NCBI RefSeq assembly: GCF_015624505.1
Contig: NZ_CP061379.1
Coordinates: 558,001 to 622,000, forward strand
DNA from: Bradyrhizobium commune
GTDB taxonomy: Bacteria; Pseudomonadota; Alphaproteobacteria; Rhizobiales; Xanthobacteraceae
DNA: 64,000 bases
Direction: 5' to 3'
Part shown: piece by piece, positions 47,015 through 55,570 of the stretch
Layout of the letters: each line of letters opens with the position of its first letter
How positions within the stretch are numbered: position 1 is the stretch's first letter
Translations under genes and position numbers: made by a program
Notes under the pieces: model-generated
Seen by the model: only the letters and a program-made list of their open reading frames with translations
The model's database searches: none
What the model was told of the DNA's origin: nothing

Positions 47015-47902
47015 ATGGCCAACATCGCAAAGCCCATTGAATACTCGCCGAGCTGGACCTTCTTCGAGGGCAAATGGCACGACGGCAACGTGCCGATCAT
47101 GGGGCCGCGCACGCATGCGGCCTGGCTCGGCTCGGTGGTGTTCGACGGTGCGCGCGCGTTCGAAGGTGTCGCGCCCGATCTCGATCGCCATGTCGCCCGC
47201 GCCAATCAGTCGGCGATCAATTTTGGCCTCAAGCCCGTGGTCGATGCCGGCACCTGGCTCACGCTCGCCAACGACGGTATCGCGCGATTTGCGGCCAACG
47301 CCGAGCTTTACGTGCGCCCGATGTACTGGGCGCAGAACGGCTCCGGCGGCGGCGTGCTGTTTGACCCTGAAACCACCAATTGGTGCCTGTGCATCTACGA
47401 GGCACCGATGCCGAAGCCGGTCGGCAACGCGATCACGCTGTCGCCGTTCCGCAGGCCGACCGCCGAATCCGCCCCGGTCGAGGCCAAGGCGGCCTGCCTC
47501 TACCCGAACAATTCGCGCGCGCTGGCCGAGGCCGCCTCGCGTGGCTTCCAGAATGCGCTGATGCTCGACATGCTCGGCAACGTCGCCGAGTTCGGCAATT
47601 CCAACGTGTTCATGGCAAGGGACGGCGTGGTGTTCACGCCGGTGCCGAACGGCACCTTCCTCAACGGCATCACGCGCCAGCGTGTCATCAAGCTGCTCCG
47701 CGCCGACGGCGTCACCGTGGTCGAGACGACGCTGCGCTACGCCGATTTCCTGGCCGCCGACGAGATTTTCTCCACCGGCAATTTTGCCAAGGTCGCGCCG
47801 GTGATTCGCATCGACGCGCGCGAACTGAAGCCGGGCCCGCTCTACAGCAAAGCGCGAAAACTCTATTGGGATTTTGCGCATGCGGTGAAGCTCGCGGCGT
47901 AG
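47015..47902 (+). CDS. Class IV aminotransferase, branched-chain-type, divergent
   Basis: A 295-residue fold-type IV PLP aminotransferase of the BCAT family. The Schiff-base lysine is K158 in VEAKAACLYPNN. The PLP phosphate region normally reads EGxGEN; here it is AEFGNSN, so the loop is altered. The N-terminal substrate-binding region reads GSVVFDGARAFEG. It may act on branched-chain amino acids or another substrate. The ATG at 47015 follows aggggagg. Single gene. Confidence 0.85.
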   Translation: MANIAKPIEYSPSWTFFEGKWHDGNVPIMGPRTHAAWLGSVVFDGARAFEGVAPDLDRHVARANQSAINFGLKPVVDAGTWLTLANDGIARFAANAELYVRPMYWAQNGSGGGVLFDPETTNWCLCIYEAPMPKPVGNAITLSPFRRPTAESAPVEAKAACLYPNNSRALAEAASRGFQNALMLDMLGNVAEFGNSNVFMARDGVVFTPVPNGTFLNGITRQRVIKLLRADGVTVVETTLRYADFLAADEIFSTGNFAKVAPVIRIDARELKPGPLYSKARKLYWDFAHAVKLAA

Positions 47903-47910
47903 GCCCAGCT

Positions 47911-48032
47911 GTCGTCCCGGCGAAGGCCGGGACCCATAACCACGAAACTGGGTTTGACGAAGGCTCGGAGTTACCGGCGTCGCGCGACCACTCCTGCCTG
48001 GGAGTATGGGTCCCGGCCTTCGCCGGGACGAC
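47911..48032. repeat. 122-bp MITE-like palindromic element, copy 1
   Basis: Terminal inverted repeats gtcgtcccggcgaaggccgg with gacccat continuing (47911 and on) and the complement ending at 48032 enclose an asymmetric centre. The centre aligns with the reverse complement of 62861-62985 along its length, including tgcctggg near one end. So it is a coherent element of about 122-125 bp, not just a REP. Confidence 0.75.
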
Positions 48033-48073
48033 GGCGGAGTTGGTGGTGGCAGGCAGCAGGCGTCGACGAAAGC

Positions 48074-48670
48074 CTACTCGTCCTTCTTCGACATCCGCTC
48101 GAGGCGTTCCTGCATGTCCTTCATCTGCTGGCGCAGGTCGTCGATGTTGGTGTCCTTGGCCGGCTCGGCGCTCGCGTCGGGCTCCGGCTCGGGTGTCGCT
48201 GCCGGGCGTCCCGTCGGCGGAACGAACGGCTTGAACATCGAGAAGGTCTGCTGGAACAGCTCCATGTTGCGGCGGACCTGTTCTTCCAGCGGAGCAAAGG
48301 GAGTGCCGGACAGCGTGTTGGCGATCTGCTTGCGGAACTTCTCCTGCTCCTGGGTCAGCGTCGCGATCGACTGCTCCAGATATTTCGGCACCACCATCTG
48401 CATGCTGTCGCCGTAGAAGCGGATCAGCTGGCGCAGGAAGGTGGTCGGCAACAGGTTCTGGCCGGCCTTATTCTCCTGCTCGAAGATGATCTGGGCGAGC
48501 ACCGAGCGAGTGATGTCGTCGCCGGTCTTGGCGTCGTAGACCAGGAAATCTTCGCCGTCCTTGACCATGGCGGCGAGATCTTCCAGCGTCACATAGGTGC
48601 TCGTTCCGGTGTTATAGAGCCGGCGGTTCGCGTATTTCTTGATGGTGGTGGGCTGGTCTGATTTCGCCAT
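48074..48670 (-). CDS. phaR: PHA synthesis repressor PhaR
   Basis: A 198-residue regulator. The N-terminal PHB_acc_N region (TTIKKYANRRLYNTGTSTYV) and the following PHB_acc domain (LAQIIFEQENKAGQNLLP) are both typical. PhaR binds PHB granules and DNA, repressing phasin and other genes until polymer appears. A Pro/Glu-rich tail precedes a coiled, charged C-terminus. It is divergent from phaA, with 314 bp between. Confidence 0.95.
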   Translation of the reverse strand: MAKSDQPTTIKKYANRRLYNTGTSTYVTLEDLAAMVKDGEDFLVYDAKTGDDITRSVLAQIIFEQENKAGQNLLPTTFLRQLIRFYGDSMQMVVPKYLEQSIATLTQEQEKFRKQIANTLSGTPFAPLEEQVRRNMELFQQTFSMFKPFVPPTGRPAATPEPEPDASAEPAKDTNIDDLRQQMKDMQERLERMSKKDE

Positions 48671-48984
48671 GGGCTCTCACTTGCAAAACGCTGAGAACGG
48701 GAACCTGCGGCAGTGCCGCAAGGCGCGGAACGAGTACGCAACGCAACAAAATAAGCATTTTCAACGGGCTCACGCTACCGTTTTGTGCGGCACGGTTAAT
48801 TGCGCAGCAAAAACCTGCTTGCGAAATCGCCAAGAACGCTATTTTGAATGCGCTGCGGCACGAATTCGGTCAGCGGCCGATTGACATGCCTCAACGACGT
48901 TAACAGGATGCCGGACGAGACTGACGGGCCATTTCCCAGCGACCGCCCGCCCCTTTCAAGAACCTCAAGCCCCAGGAGATGCCC
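48671..48984. other. Divergent spacer phaR-phaA
   Basis: 314 bases with no gene. It has TGC-rich patches (ctgcggcagtgccgcaagg near 48709 and ttgcgcagcaaaaacctgct near 48799) that could be PhaR sites, which in other alphaproteobacteria are TGC/GCA-rich. This is suggestive only. The phaA ribosome site caggag is at 48973-48978. Confidence 0.4.
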
Positions 48985-50163
48985 ATGTCAGACGATGTCG
49001 TCATCGTCAGCGCCGCCCGCACCCCGGTCGGAAGCTTCAACGGAGCCTTCGCGACCCTTCCCGCCCACGATCTGGGCGCCATCGCCATCAAGGCCGCGCT
49101 GGAGCGCGGTGGCATCGAGCCCGGCCGGGTCTCCGAAGTCATCATGGGTCAGATCCTGACCGCCGCTCAGGGCCAGAACCCGGCCCGCCAGGCCTCGATC
49201 ATGGCCGGCATTCCGGTGGAGAGCCCGGCCTGGGGCGTGAACCAGCTTTGCGGCTCGGGCCTGCGCACGGTTGCGCTCGGCTACCAGGCGCTGCTCAACG
49301 GCGATTCGGAGATCGTGGTCGCCGGCGGCCAGGAATCCATGAGCATGGCCCCGCACGCCCAGTACCTGCGCGGCGGCGTCAAGATGGGCGCGGTCGAGTT
49401 CATCGACACCATGATCAAGGACGGCCTGTGGGATGCCTTCAACGGCTACCACATGGGTAACACCGCCGAGAACGTCGCGCGGCAGTGGCAGATCACCCGC
49501 GCCCAGCAGGACGAGTTCGCGGTCGCCTCGCAGCAAAAGGCCGAGGCCGCGCAGAAGGCCGGGAAGTTCAAGGACGAGATCGTTCCCGTCACCATCAAGA
49601 CCCGCAAGGGCGACGTCGTCGTCAGCGACGACGAATATCCGCGCCATGGCGCCACGCTCGACGCGATGGCGAAGCTCAAGCCGGCCTTCGAGAAGGAAGG
49701 CACGGTCACCGCGGGTTCGGCCTCCGGCATCAATGACGGTGCCGCCGCCGTGGTGCTGATGACGGCCAAGCAGGCTGCCAAGGAAGGCAAGAAGCCGCTC
49801 GCGCGGATCGTGTCCTGGGCACAGGCCGGTGTCGATCCGAAGATCATGGGCTCGGGCCCGATCCCGGCCTCGCGCGCCGCGCTGAAGAAGGCCGGCTGGA
49901 GCGTCGGCGACCTCGACCTGATCGAGGCCAACGAGGCCTTCGCGGCGCAGGCCTGCGCCGTCAACAAGGATCTCGGCTGGGACACCTCCAAGGTCAACGT
50001 CAACGGCGGCGCGATCGCGATCGGTCACCCGGTCGGCGCTTCCGGCGCACGCGTGCTGGTGACATTGCTGCACGAGATGCAGAAGCGCGATTCGAAGAAG
50101 GGCCTTGCCACGCTGTGCATCGGCGGCGGCATGGGTATCGCGATGTGCATCGCGCGCGACTGA
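48985..50163 (+). CDS. phaA: Acetyl-CoA acetyltransferase (beta-ketothiolase)
   Basis: A 392-residue thiolase that condenses two acetyl-CoA to acetoacetyl-CoA, the first step of polyhydroxybutyrate synthesis. Nucleophile C89 is in NQLCGSG; the late His is in [12 protein letters not shown] and the second Cys in [15 protein letters not shown] 48985 was chosen because caggag then sits 6 bases upstream; the ATG at 48979 touches it. Followed by a terminator and then phaB, with 244 bp between. Confidence 0.96.
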   Translation: MSDDVVIVSAARTPVGSFNGAFATLPAHDLGAIAIKAALERGGIEPGRVSEVIMGQILTAAQGQNPARQASIMAGIPVESPAWGVNQLCGSGLRTVALGYQALLNGDSEIVVAGGQESMSMAPHAQYLRGGVKMGAVEFIDTMIKDGLWDAFNGYHMGNTAENVARQWQITRAQQDEFAVASQQKAEAAQKAGKFKDEIVPVTIKTRKGDVVVSDDEYPRHGATLDAMAKLKPAFEKEGTVTAGSASGINDGAAAVVLMTAKQAAKEGKKPLARIVSWAQAGVDPKIMGSGPIPASRAALKKAGWSVGDLDLIEANEAFAAQACAVNKDLGWDTSKVNVNGGAIAIGHPVGASGARVLVTLLHEMQKRDSKKGLATLCIGGGMGIAMCIARD

Positions 50164-50290
50164 CGTGTGACTTTACGTGTCATTTGCGCGTGCGCTGCAC
50201 ACATGAGTGAGTGCGTTGCACGCGATTAAAAAGGCGGCGGTTGCAAATCAAATATTCTTCGCAACCGCGCAAGCCTCGACTAAAGAGAAA

Positions 50291-50320
50291 CGCCCGGCTC
50301 AACGCCGGGCGTTTTGTTCT
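50291..50320 (+). terminator. Intrinsic terminator after phaA
   Basis: Stem cgcccggc (50291-50298) with gccgggcg (50304-50311), loop tcaac, then ttttgttctt. It is a textbook rho-independent terminator 128 bases after the phaA stop, so phaB probably has its own promoter. Confidence 0.8.
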
Positions 50321-50407
50321 TGATGTCCGTCAAACCTGCCGCATAATCCACCGCTAAAAAACCATCACGAGAGAAACGTCCGAAGAGTCCAAGGGAAGGA
50401 ATACGAC

Positions 50408-51133
50408 ATGGCACGAGTTGCATTGGTGACGGGTGGTACGCGGGGCATCGGAGCTGCGATCAGCAAGGCGCTGAAGGCAGCCGGCTACAAGGTCGCGGCG
50501 AGCTATGCCGGCAACGATGCGGCGGCGGAGAAATTCAAGGCCGAGACCGGCATCGCCGTCTACAAATGGGACGTCAGCAATTTCGATGCCTGCGCCGAGG
50601 GCGTGAAGAAGGTCGAGGCCGAAGTCGGCCCGGTCGATGTGCTCGTCAACAATGCCGGCATCACCAAGGACGGCGCCTTCCACAAGATGAGCCTTGAGCA
50701 ATGGAACGCCGTGATCGGCACCAATCTCGGCTCGCTGTTCAACATGTCGCGCCAGGTGATCGAGGGTATGCGCGGCCGCAAGTTCGGCCGCATCATCAAC
50801 ATCTCCTCAATCAACGGCCAGAAGGGCCAGTTCGGTCAGGTCAACTATTCCGCGGCCAAGGCCGGCGAGATCGGCTTCACCAAGGCCTTGGCGCTGGAGA
50901 ATGCGAAGGGCGGCGTCACCGTGAACGCGATCTGCCCGGGCTACATCAACACCGAGATGGTGCAGGCGGTGCCGAAGGATGTGCTTGAGAAGGCAATCCT
51001 GCCGCTGATCCCGATCGGCCGTCTCGGCGAGCCCGAGGAGATCGCGCGCGCGGTCGTGTTCCTCGCGGCGGACGAAGCCGGCGCCATCACCGGCTCGACG
51101 CTGACCGTCAACGGCGGCCAATACATGGTGTGA
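50408..51133 (+). CDS. phaB: Acetoacetyl-CoA reductase
   Basis: A 241-residue short-chain dehydrogenase that reduces acetoacetyl-CoA to (R)-3-hydroxybutyryl-CoA with NADPH. It has the glycine-rich cofactor motif TGGTRGIGAA, the NNAG motif, catalytic Tyr and Lys in YSAAKAG and Ser in INISSING. Length and the C-terminal NGGQYMV match PhaB. The stop codon lies inside an 18-bp perfect palindrome. Supplies monomer for a PHA synthase encoded elsewhere. Confidence 0.95.
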   Translation: MARVALVTGGTRGIGAAISKALKAAGYKVAASYAGNDAAAEKFKAETGIAVYKWDVSNFDACAEGVKKVEAEVGPVDVLVNNAGITKDGAFHKMSLEQWNAVIGTNLGSLFNMSRQVIEGMRGRKFGRIINISSINGQKGQFGQVNYSAAKAGEIGFTKALALENAKGGVTVNAICPGYINTEMVQAVPKDVLEKAILPLIPIGRLGEPEEIARAVVFLAADEAGAITGSTLTVNGGQYMV

Positions 51134-51147
51134 TGCGATCGCATCAC
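51130..51147. repeat. 18-bp perfect palindrome spanning the phaB stop
   Basis: gtgatgcgatcgcatcac is perfectly self-complementary and contains the phaB stop codon (51131-51133). It could be a protein-binding site or part of the 3'-end structure ahead of the terminator at 51174. Confidence 0.6.
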
Positions 51148-51173
51148 GCGGGCCGATATTAGCGACATCGTCA

Positions 51174-51200
51174 TGCCCGGCCTTGCGCCGGGCATTTTGT
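51174..51200 (+). terminator. Terminator-like hairpin after phaB
   Basis: Stem tgcccggc (51174-51181) with gccgggca (51187-51194), loop cttgc, then ttttgt. It continues into a second hairpin, cattccgg...ccggaatg (51205-51244), of REP type. It terminates phaB and precedes the exporter gene. Confidence 0.7.
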
Positions 51201-51259
51201 ACTGTCATTCCGGCTTACCGCGATTGCGGCAAACCCGGAATGACGAGGCTTCCACTTCG

Positions 51260-52129
51260 ATGACTCCCCGCACCGCGACGCTGATCGGATTGACCGCGAT
51301 CCTGATGTGGTCGCTGCTCTCCGTGATGACGGTGGCGACCGGCAAGATCCCGGCGTTCCAGCTCGCGGCGATGACCTTCGCGATCGGCGGTCTCGTCGGC
51401 CTGCTCACCTGGATCGGCCGCAGCGAGGCGGCGAAAAGCCTGCGCCAGCCGCTGGTCGTCTGGGCCGTCGGCGTCGGCGGATTGTTCGGCTATCATGCGC
51501 TGTATTTTCTGGCGCTGCGCTTCGCGCCGCCGGCCGAAGCCGGCCTGTTGAATTATCTCTGGCCGCTCCTGATCGTGCTGTTCTCGTCGTTCCTGCCGGG
51601 TGAGCGGCTGGCCATGCACCACATCATCGGTGCCGTGCTCGGCCTCGTCGGCACCGTGCTCCTGTTCGCTGGTAACACGACCGGCTTTGCGCCAGGCACG
51701 ATACCGGGGCTGATCGCGGCCTTCATCGCCGCCTTCGTGTGGGCGACCTATTCAGTGCTGTCGCGACGATTGAAGGCGGTGCCGACCGACGCGGTCGCCG
51801 GCTTCTGCCTCGCCACCGCACTGCTCGCCGCGCTGATGCATGGCGCGCTCGAAACGACCGTGTGGCCGGAGACCACGCTGCAATGGCTTGCCGTCCTCGC
51901 GCTCGGCATCGGTCCTGTCGGCGCGGCCTTCTACGCCTGGGACATCGGTATGAAGCGCGGCGACATCCGCGTGCTCGGCGCCGCTTCCTACGCGACGCCG
52001 CTGCTCTCGACCGGCTTCCTCATCGCCGCCGGCTTTGCCAAAGCCAGCGCCAACATCGCCATCGCCGCAATCCTGATTGCCGGCGGCGGCCTGATCGCGG
52101 CAAAGGACATGGTGCTGAGGAAACGGTGA
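51260..52129 (+). CDS. EamA/DMT-family exporter (YddG-like)
   Basis: A 289-residue, ten-helix drug/metabolite transporter made of two EamA repeats (about 5-135 and 145-285). The WPLLIVLFSSFLPGER end of the first repeat and the GAAFYAWDIGMKRGDIRVLG stretch resemble YddG-type aromatic amino-acid exporters; the substrate is not certain. The ATG at 51260 was chosen, since the upstream open stretch is REP sequence. Convergent with the DUF985 gene. Confidence 0.88.
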   Translation: MTPRTATLIGLTAILMWSLLSVMTVATGKIPAFQLAAMTFAIGGLVGLLTWIGRSEAAKSLRQPLVVWAVGVGGLFGYHALYFLALRFAPPAEAGLLNYLWPLLIVLFSSFLPGERLAMHHIIGAVLGLVGTVLLFAGNTTGFAPGTIPGLIAAFIAAFVWATYSVLSRRLKAVPTDAVAGFCLATALLAALMHGALETTVWPETTLQWLAVLALGIGPVGAAFYAWDIGMKRGDIRVLGAASYATPLLSTGFLIAAGFAKASANIAIAAILIAGGGLIAAKDMVLRKR

Positions 52130-52140
52130 GTCTTTGCTCT

Positions 52141-52563
52141 CTAAGGCTCCCAGCCCTTCGGCGCGAGCTCGAACTTTGCGAACTCGAACGCTGGGGCCAC
52201 GGTGCAGCCGACCAGCGTCCACTCGCCGGTGGTCTCCGCCATCTGCCAGGCCTCGGCCGGCACGATCGCCTGTGGCCGCTCGCCGCTTACGAGGTCGGTG
52301 CCGAGCCGCACCTCGTGCTGTGAGCAACCTTCGTGGGCGATGCGCAGCGTCAGCGGGCTGCCGGCATAGTAATGCCAGGTCTCGACCGCATCGATCCGGT
52401 GCCAGTGCGAACGCTCGCCGCGCGCGAGCAGATAGTAGATCGACGTCGAGCGCGATCGTCCGTTGACATCCGTGGTCTGGTCGCGAAACGTCTCGCGGTA
52501 GTGCCCGCCTTCGGGATGGGGGCGGAGTTCAAGGCGCGCGATGATCTCGGCTGCAGTCGGCAT
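52141..52563 (-). CDS. DUF985 cupin protein
   Basis: A 140-residue single-domain cupin. The family opening is LELRPHPEGGHYRETFRD, followed by RSTSIYYLLARGERSHWHRI with metal-type histidines and WHYYAGSPL. Function is unknown; some relatives are ascribed to sugar or metal-related roles. It lies 37 bases ahead of gloB on the same strand and may be cotranscribed after it. Confidence 0.9.
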   Translation of the reverse strand: MPTAAEIIARLELRPHPEGGHYRETFRDQTTDVNGRSRSTSIYYLLARGERSHWHRIDAVETWHYYAGSPLTLRIAHEGCSQHEVRLGTDLVSGERPQAIVPAEAWQMAETTGEWTLVGCTVAPAFEFAKFELAPKGWEP

Positions 52564-52600
52564 CGATCCCCGTCAGGACTTGTGCTTCAAGATCTGTTCG

Positions 52601-53368
52601 TCAGGATTTATTCTTGCGCTCGCGCAGCTCGCCGAACACTGCGGCGGCATCCGCGCCCTTCATGTGTAGCCTGGCTGCGACCGAGGGTTCATCAGCGCGC
52701 AGGAACACGTTTGCTCGCTTCTCATCACCAAGCAGTGAGGGGATGGTCGGCTTGTTCTCCGCCCGCAGCCTCGCCACCTCCGCCGCGCGCGCCTGGAGCG
52801 CCGCATTGTCGGGATCGACAGTGAGCGCGAATTTGACGTTGGAGGCGGTGTATTCGTGGCCGCAATAGAGCTTGAAGTCGTCAGGGAGCGCCCGCAGCTT
52901 CAACAGCGAATCCCACATCATCGGGTAGTCGCCCTCGAACACGCGGCCGCAGCCGATCGAGAATAGCGTGTCGGCGGCGAACAGCGTTTTCTCGGTGTCG
53001 AACACATAGGAGATGTGGTCGAGCGTGTGGCCCGGGGTTTCCAGCACGCGTCCCAGCAGCGTGCCGATCTTGATCACGTCGGCATTGGCGACGCGCAGGT
53101 CGACATTGGCGATCTTCGTCGTCTTGTCGTGCGGCGCGACGACGCGGCAATTGTATTTCTGCTTGAGTTCGGCGACGCCGCCGACATGATCGCCATGATG
53201 ATGGGTGATCAGGATGTCGGTGAGCTGCCAGTCCTCGCGCTCCAGCGCCTTCAGGATGGGGCCGGCCTCCGGCGCATCGATCGACGCCGTCGCCTTGGTT
53301 TCCACATCGTGGATCAGATAACCGAAATTGTCGTTTAAACAGCTGAAAGTACGAATTTCGGCGGCCAT
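52601..53368 (-). CDS. gloB: Hydroxyacylglutathione hydrolase (glyoxalase II)
   Basis: A 255-residue metallo-beta-lactamase-fold hydrolase that splits S-lactoylglutathione to lactate and glutathione. Metal ligands are in THHHGDHVGG, GHTLDH and FAADTLF, and the C-terminal glutathione-binding region includes YCGHEYTASNVKF. The ATG at 53368 follows ggag; the frame is open far upstream, but that stretch is antisense to the methyltransferase. Divergent from that methyltransferase. Confidence 0.95.
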   Translation of the reverse strand: MAAEIRTFSCLNDNFGYLIHDVETKATASIDAPEAGPILKALEREDWQLTDILITHHHGDHVGGVAELKQKYNCRVVAPHDKTTKIANVDLRVANADVIKIGTLLGRVLETPGHTLDHISYVFDTEKTLFAADTLFSIGCGRVFEGDYPMMWDSLLKLRALPDDFKLYCGHEYTASNVKFALTVDPDNAALQARAAEVARLRAENKPTIPSLLGDEKRANVFLRADEPSVAARLHMKGADAAAVFGELRERKNKS

Positions 53369-53476
53369 GACATCTCCATCGCGCTCAGCCCCGTCAGACA
53401 GATATGGCGTTAACGTTGCGCAGGCAATGCAATATTCAGCGCGCAGCCGCCGCCTTGTGCATGTTACATTGCCGTC

Positions 53477-54223
53477 ATGAGCATGGATGTCGTCGACCTT
53501 CGCGAGTTCTATTCCCGCCGCCTCGGCATCGTGGCGCGGCAGATGATCAATCGCGGCATCAAGGAACGCTGGCCGAATGCCGAGGGCCAGCGCGTGCTCG
53601 GCATCGGCTATCCCACGCCCTATCTCGGCCTGTTCCGCGAGGACGCGGAGCGCTGCATCGCCTTCATGCCGGCAGCCCAGGGTGTGCTGAAATGGCCGAC
53701 CGGGCGGCCCGCGCTGGCTGCGCTGGTCGACGAATTCTCGCTGCCGCTGCCCGACGCCGCGGTCGACCGCATCCTGCTGATCCATGCGCTGGAAATGTCG
53801 GACGATCCGGCTGCGCTGCTGCGTGAGGTGTGGCGGGTGCTGTCGCCGTCGGGACGCGTCATCGCGGTGATCCCGAACAGGCGGGGGGTATGGACGCGCA
53901 GCGACAACACGCCGTTCGGCCATGGCCGGCCCTATTCGCGCTCGCAGATCACGGACCTCTTGCGCCAGACCTGGTTCACGCCGACGGCCTGGGGCGAGGC
54001 GCTGTTCATGCCGCCCTACGCCGGCGGCTGGGTGCTGAAATCGGCGCAGATGTGGGAGCGCGCCGGTGCGGCGTTGTCGCTGCCCTTTGCCGGCGTCCAC
54101 ATCGTCGAGGCCACCAAGCAGGTCTATCGCGCCATCCCCGCCAAGCGCGAACGGGCGCGGCTGATTCCGTCGCTGGCGAAACCCGTGCTGGTGCCGTCCT
54201 CGACGACGGTGACGCGAGGCTGA
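53477..54223 (+). CDS. Class I SAM-dependent methyltransferase
   Basis: A 248-residue protein with the Methyltransf_11 pattern. The motif I region is VLGIGYPTPYL, where the usual Gly-x-Gly is GIGYP; DRILLIHALEMSDDPAALLRE is the motif near strand 4, then VWRVLSPSGRVIAVIPN. The substrate is unknown. Divergent from gloB with 108 bp between, a pairing I recall from other rhizobial genomes. Convergent with DUF4167. Confidence 0.87.
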   Translation: MSMDVVDLREFYSRRLGIVARQMINRGIKERWPNAEGQRVLGIGYPTPYLGLFREDAERCIAFMPAAQGVLKWPTGRPALAALVDEFSLPLPDAAVDRILLIHALEMSDDPAALLREVWRVLSPSGRVIAVIPNRRGVWTRSDNTPFGHGRPYSRSQITDLLRQTWFTPTAWGEALFMPPYAGGWVLKSAQMWERAGAALSLPFAGVHIVEATKQVYRAIPAKRERARLIPSLAKPVLVPSSTTVTRG

Positions 54224-54231
54224 AAACAATT

Positions 54232-54254
54232 CGTCCCGGCGCAAGGCCGGGACG
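54232..54254. repeat. Short REP-like hairpin
   Basis: cgtcccggc-gcaag-gccgggacg (54232-54254) lies 9 bases after the methyltransferase stop, between convergent genes. It shares the cgtcccgg core with the elements at 7552, 47911 and 62861. No T-run follows. Confidence 0.6.
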
Positions 54255-54288
54255 ATTGCAGTTCGCAAGATCCGAAAAACGCTGTGGC

Positions 54289-55074
54289 TTACTCGCTCGG
54301 GGCGAGATCGTCGCCGGAGCCGGCCGGAGCCGCCTCGCGCTCAGGGCGCGGGCCGCCATGCGGCCGGCGTCGCCGCCGCGGATAGCGTTCGCCGCCACCA
54401 CCATTGCCGCCCTCGAAGCCGCCCTGGCCGCCGCTCGCTTGCGGCTGCGCGCCGGTGATGAAGGACGGCAGGCGATCGACATTGCCGGCGTCAGCGACGA
54501 CAGGTTGCGGCTGATTCGGCGGTTGCGGCTGGTGCTGCTGATATTGCGGTTGCGGACGATGATCGCGTTCGCGCTGCTCGCGCGGCTGCTGCTGCTCGCG
54601 CTGATAGGGCTGCTGGCTGTTGTCGCGCTGCTGATAGTCACGCTGCTGATCGCGCTGGCCGTCACGCATATAGGGCTGCTGCTGCGGCTGCGGAACGAAG
54701 CCCGGCTCCTGGCCGAAATTCGAGAAATTCTCGCCGTCGTCCTCGCTGTCGTCGCTGCTCACGATCGGCTCGTCGCCGCGCGGCTGCTGCTGGTTCTGAC
54801 GGAACTGCTCCTGGGCCGCCGCGATCAGGCGGAAATAGTGCTCGGCATGCTGGTAGTAGTTCTCGGCGGCGACCGGGTCGCCCGAGGAGCGCGCATCGCG
54901 TGCAAGCTGGAGATATTTTTCGGCGATGTGCGAGGCGGTGCCGCGAATCTTGATGTCGGGGCCGTTCGATTCGTAGACCCGGGTCATCGGGTTCTGGCCG
55001 CGCCGGTTATGATTGTTGTTGTTATTATTGTTGTTGCGGTTGCGCATCCGCTGCTTGTTCTGACCGTTTCTCAT
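54289..55074 (-). CDS. DUF4167 protein, Asn/Gln/Arg-rich
   Basis: A 261-residue protein. The conserved DUF4167 block (about 35-95, GTASHIAEKYLQLARDARSS with AENYYQHAEHYFRLIAAAQE) is preceded by a run of asparagines and followed by a long Gln/Arg/Pro-rich low-complexity tail. Such tails suggest RNA binding or phase separation. Alphaproteobacteria-specific family of unknown function, usually next to prmC and prfA as here. Confidence 0.92.
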   Translation of the reverse strand: MRNGQNKQRMRNRNNNNNNNNHNRRGQNPMTRVYESNGPDIKIRGTASHIAEKYLQLARDARSSGDPVAAENYYQHAEHYFRLIAAAQEQFRQNQQQPRGDEPIVSSDDSEDDGENFSNFGQEPGFVPQPQQQPYMRDGQRDQQRDYQQRDNSQQPYQREQQQPREQRERDHRPQPQYQQHQPQPPNQPQPVVADAGNVDRLPSFITGAQPQASGGQGGFEGGNGGGGERYPRRRRRPHGGPRPEREAAPAGSGDDLAPSE

Positions 55075-55566
55075 GTCCTGCCTTTAATTCCAGCCCTAAA
55101 GATTGCACGCATTACTGATTGCCGAGAGTGAGCTCGAAAGTGACCCTATGACAGCGGTTCACATGCCTCGCGGGTTCACATGCCTTGCGCGCACCGCGCG
55201 CAAGAGCGGATTAGACCCTGCCGATGTTCGTCGACCGTCGCGTTCAACAAAGACGCGTTCCCCACCCGCCAGCATTCATTGCCAGCGAACCCATTCATAT
55301 CGCCTGCCGAAACAAGCCCTGCTTTGTTGCGTAAGTCTTCAAGCGCAATATCAGGCTTTCGTTCACGTTGCGGTCGGAAAGCAGCGCGGCTCACTGGCCA
55401 TCGCGCTTCACAGGACCTGCGGCTTGGAACCTGTAATCAGTAAAGCTCTCGCCCGAGAGCCCGGCTTTCGCCCGTAGGTCTACGGGGCCGGCACCGATGT
55501 GTTGATCCGGAACGTAGTCGTTCCCAAGGGATATTCCAAGAGGTTTTTTCGAGCCCAATCGGGCTT
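55075..55566. other. 492-bp spacer between DUF4167 and prmC
   Basis: No protein gene is convincing on either strand. The left 350 bases should carry the DUF4167 promoter. The right 120 bases hold four successive perfect hairpins that end in a plus-strand terminator (see 55445-55570), although no plus-strand gene lies upstream. Confidence 0.5.
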
Positions 55567-55570
55567 TTAT
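55445..55570 (+). ncRNA. Candidate structured small RNA with terminator
   Basis: Four perfect hairpins follow each other: gctctc-gccc-gagagc (55445-55460), cccgtag-gt-ctacggg (55471-55486), ggaacg-tagt-cgttcc (55509-55524) and agccc-aatc-gggct (55552-55565). The last is followed by ttttat on the plus strand, as in an intrinsic terminator. No plus-strand coding gene precedes it within 1.2 kb. A small RNA of perhaps 120-200 nt is plausible. I cannot assign it to 6S or another known class. Confidence 0.35.
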
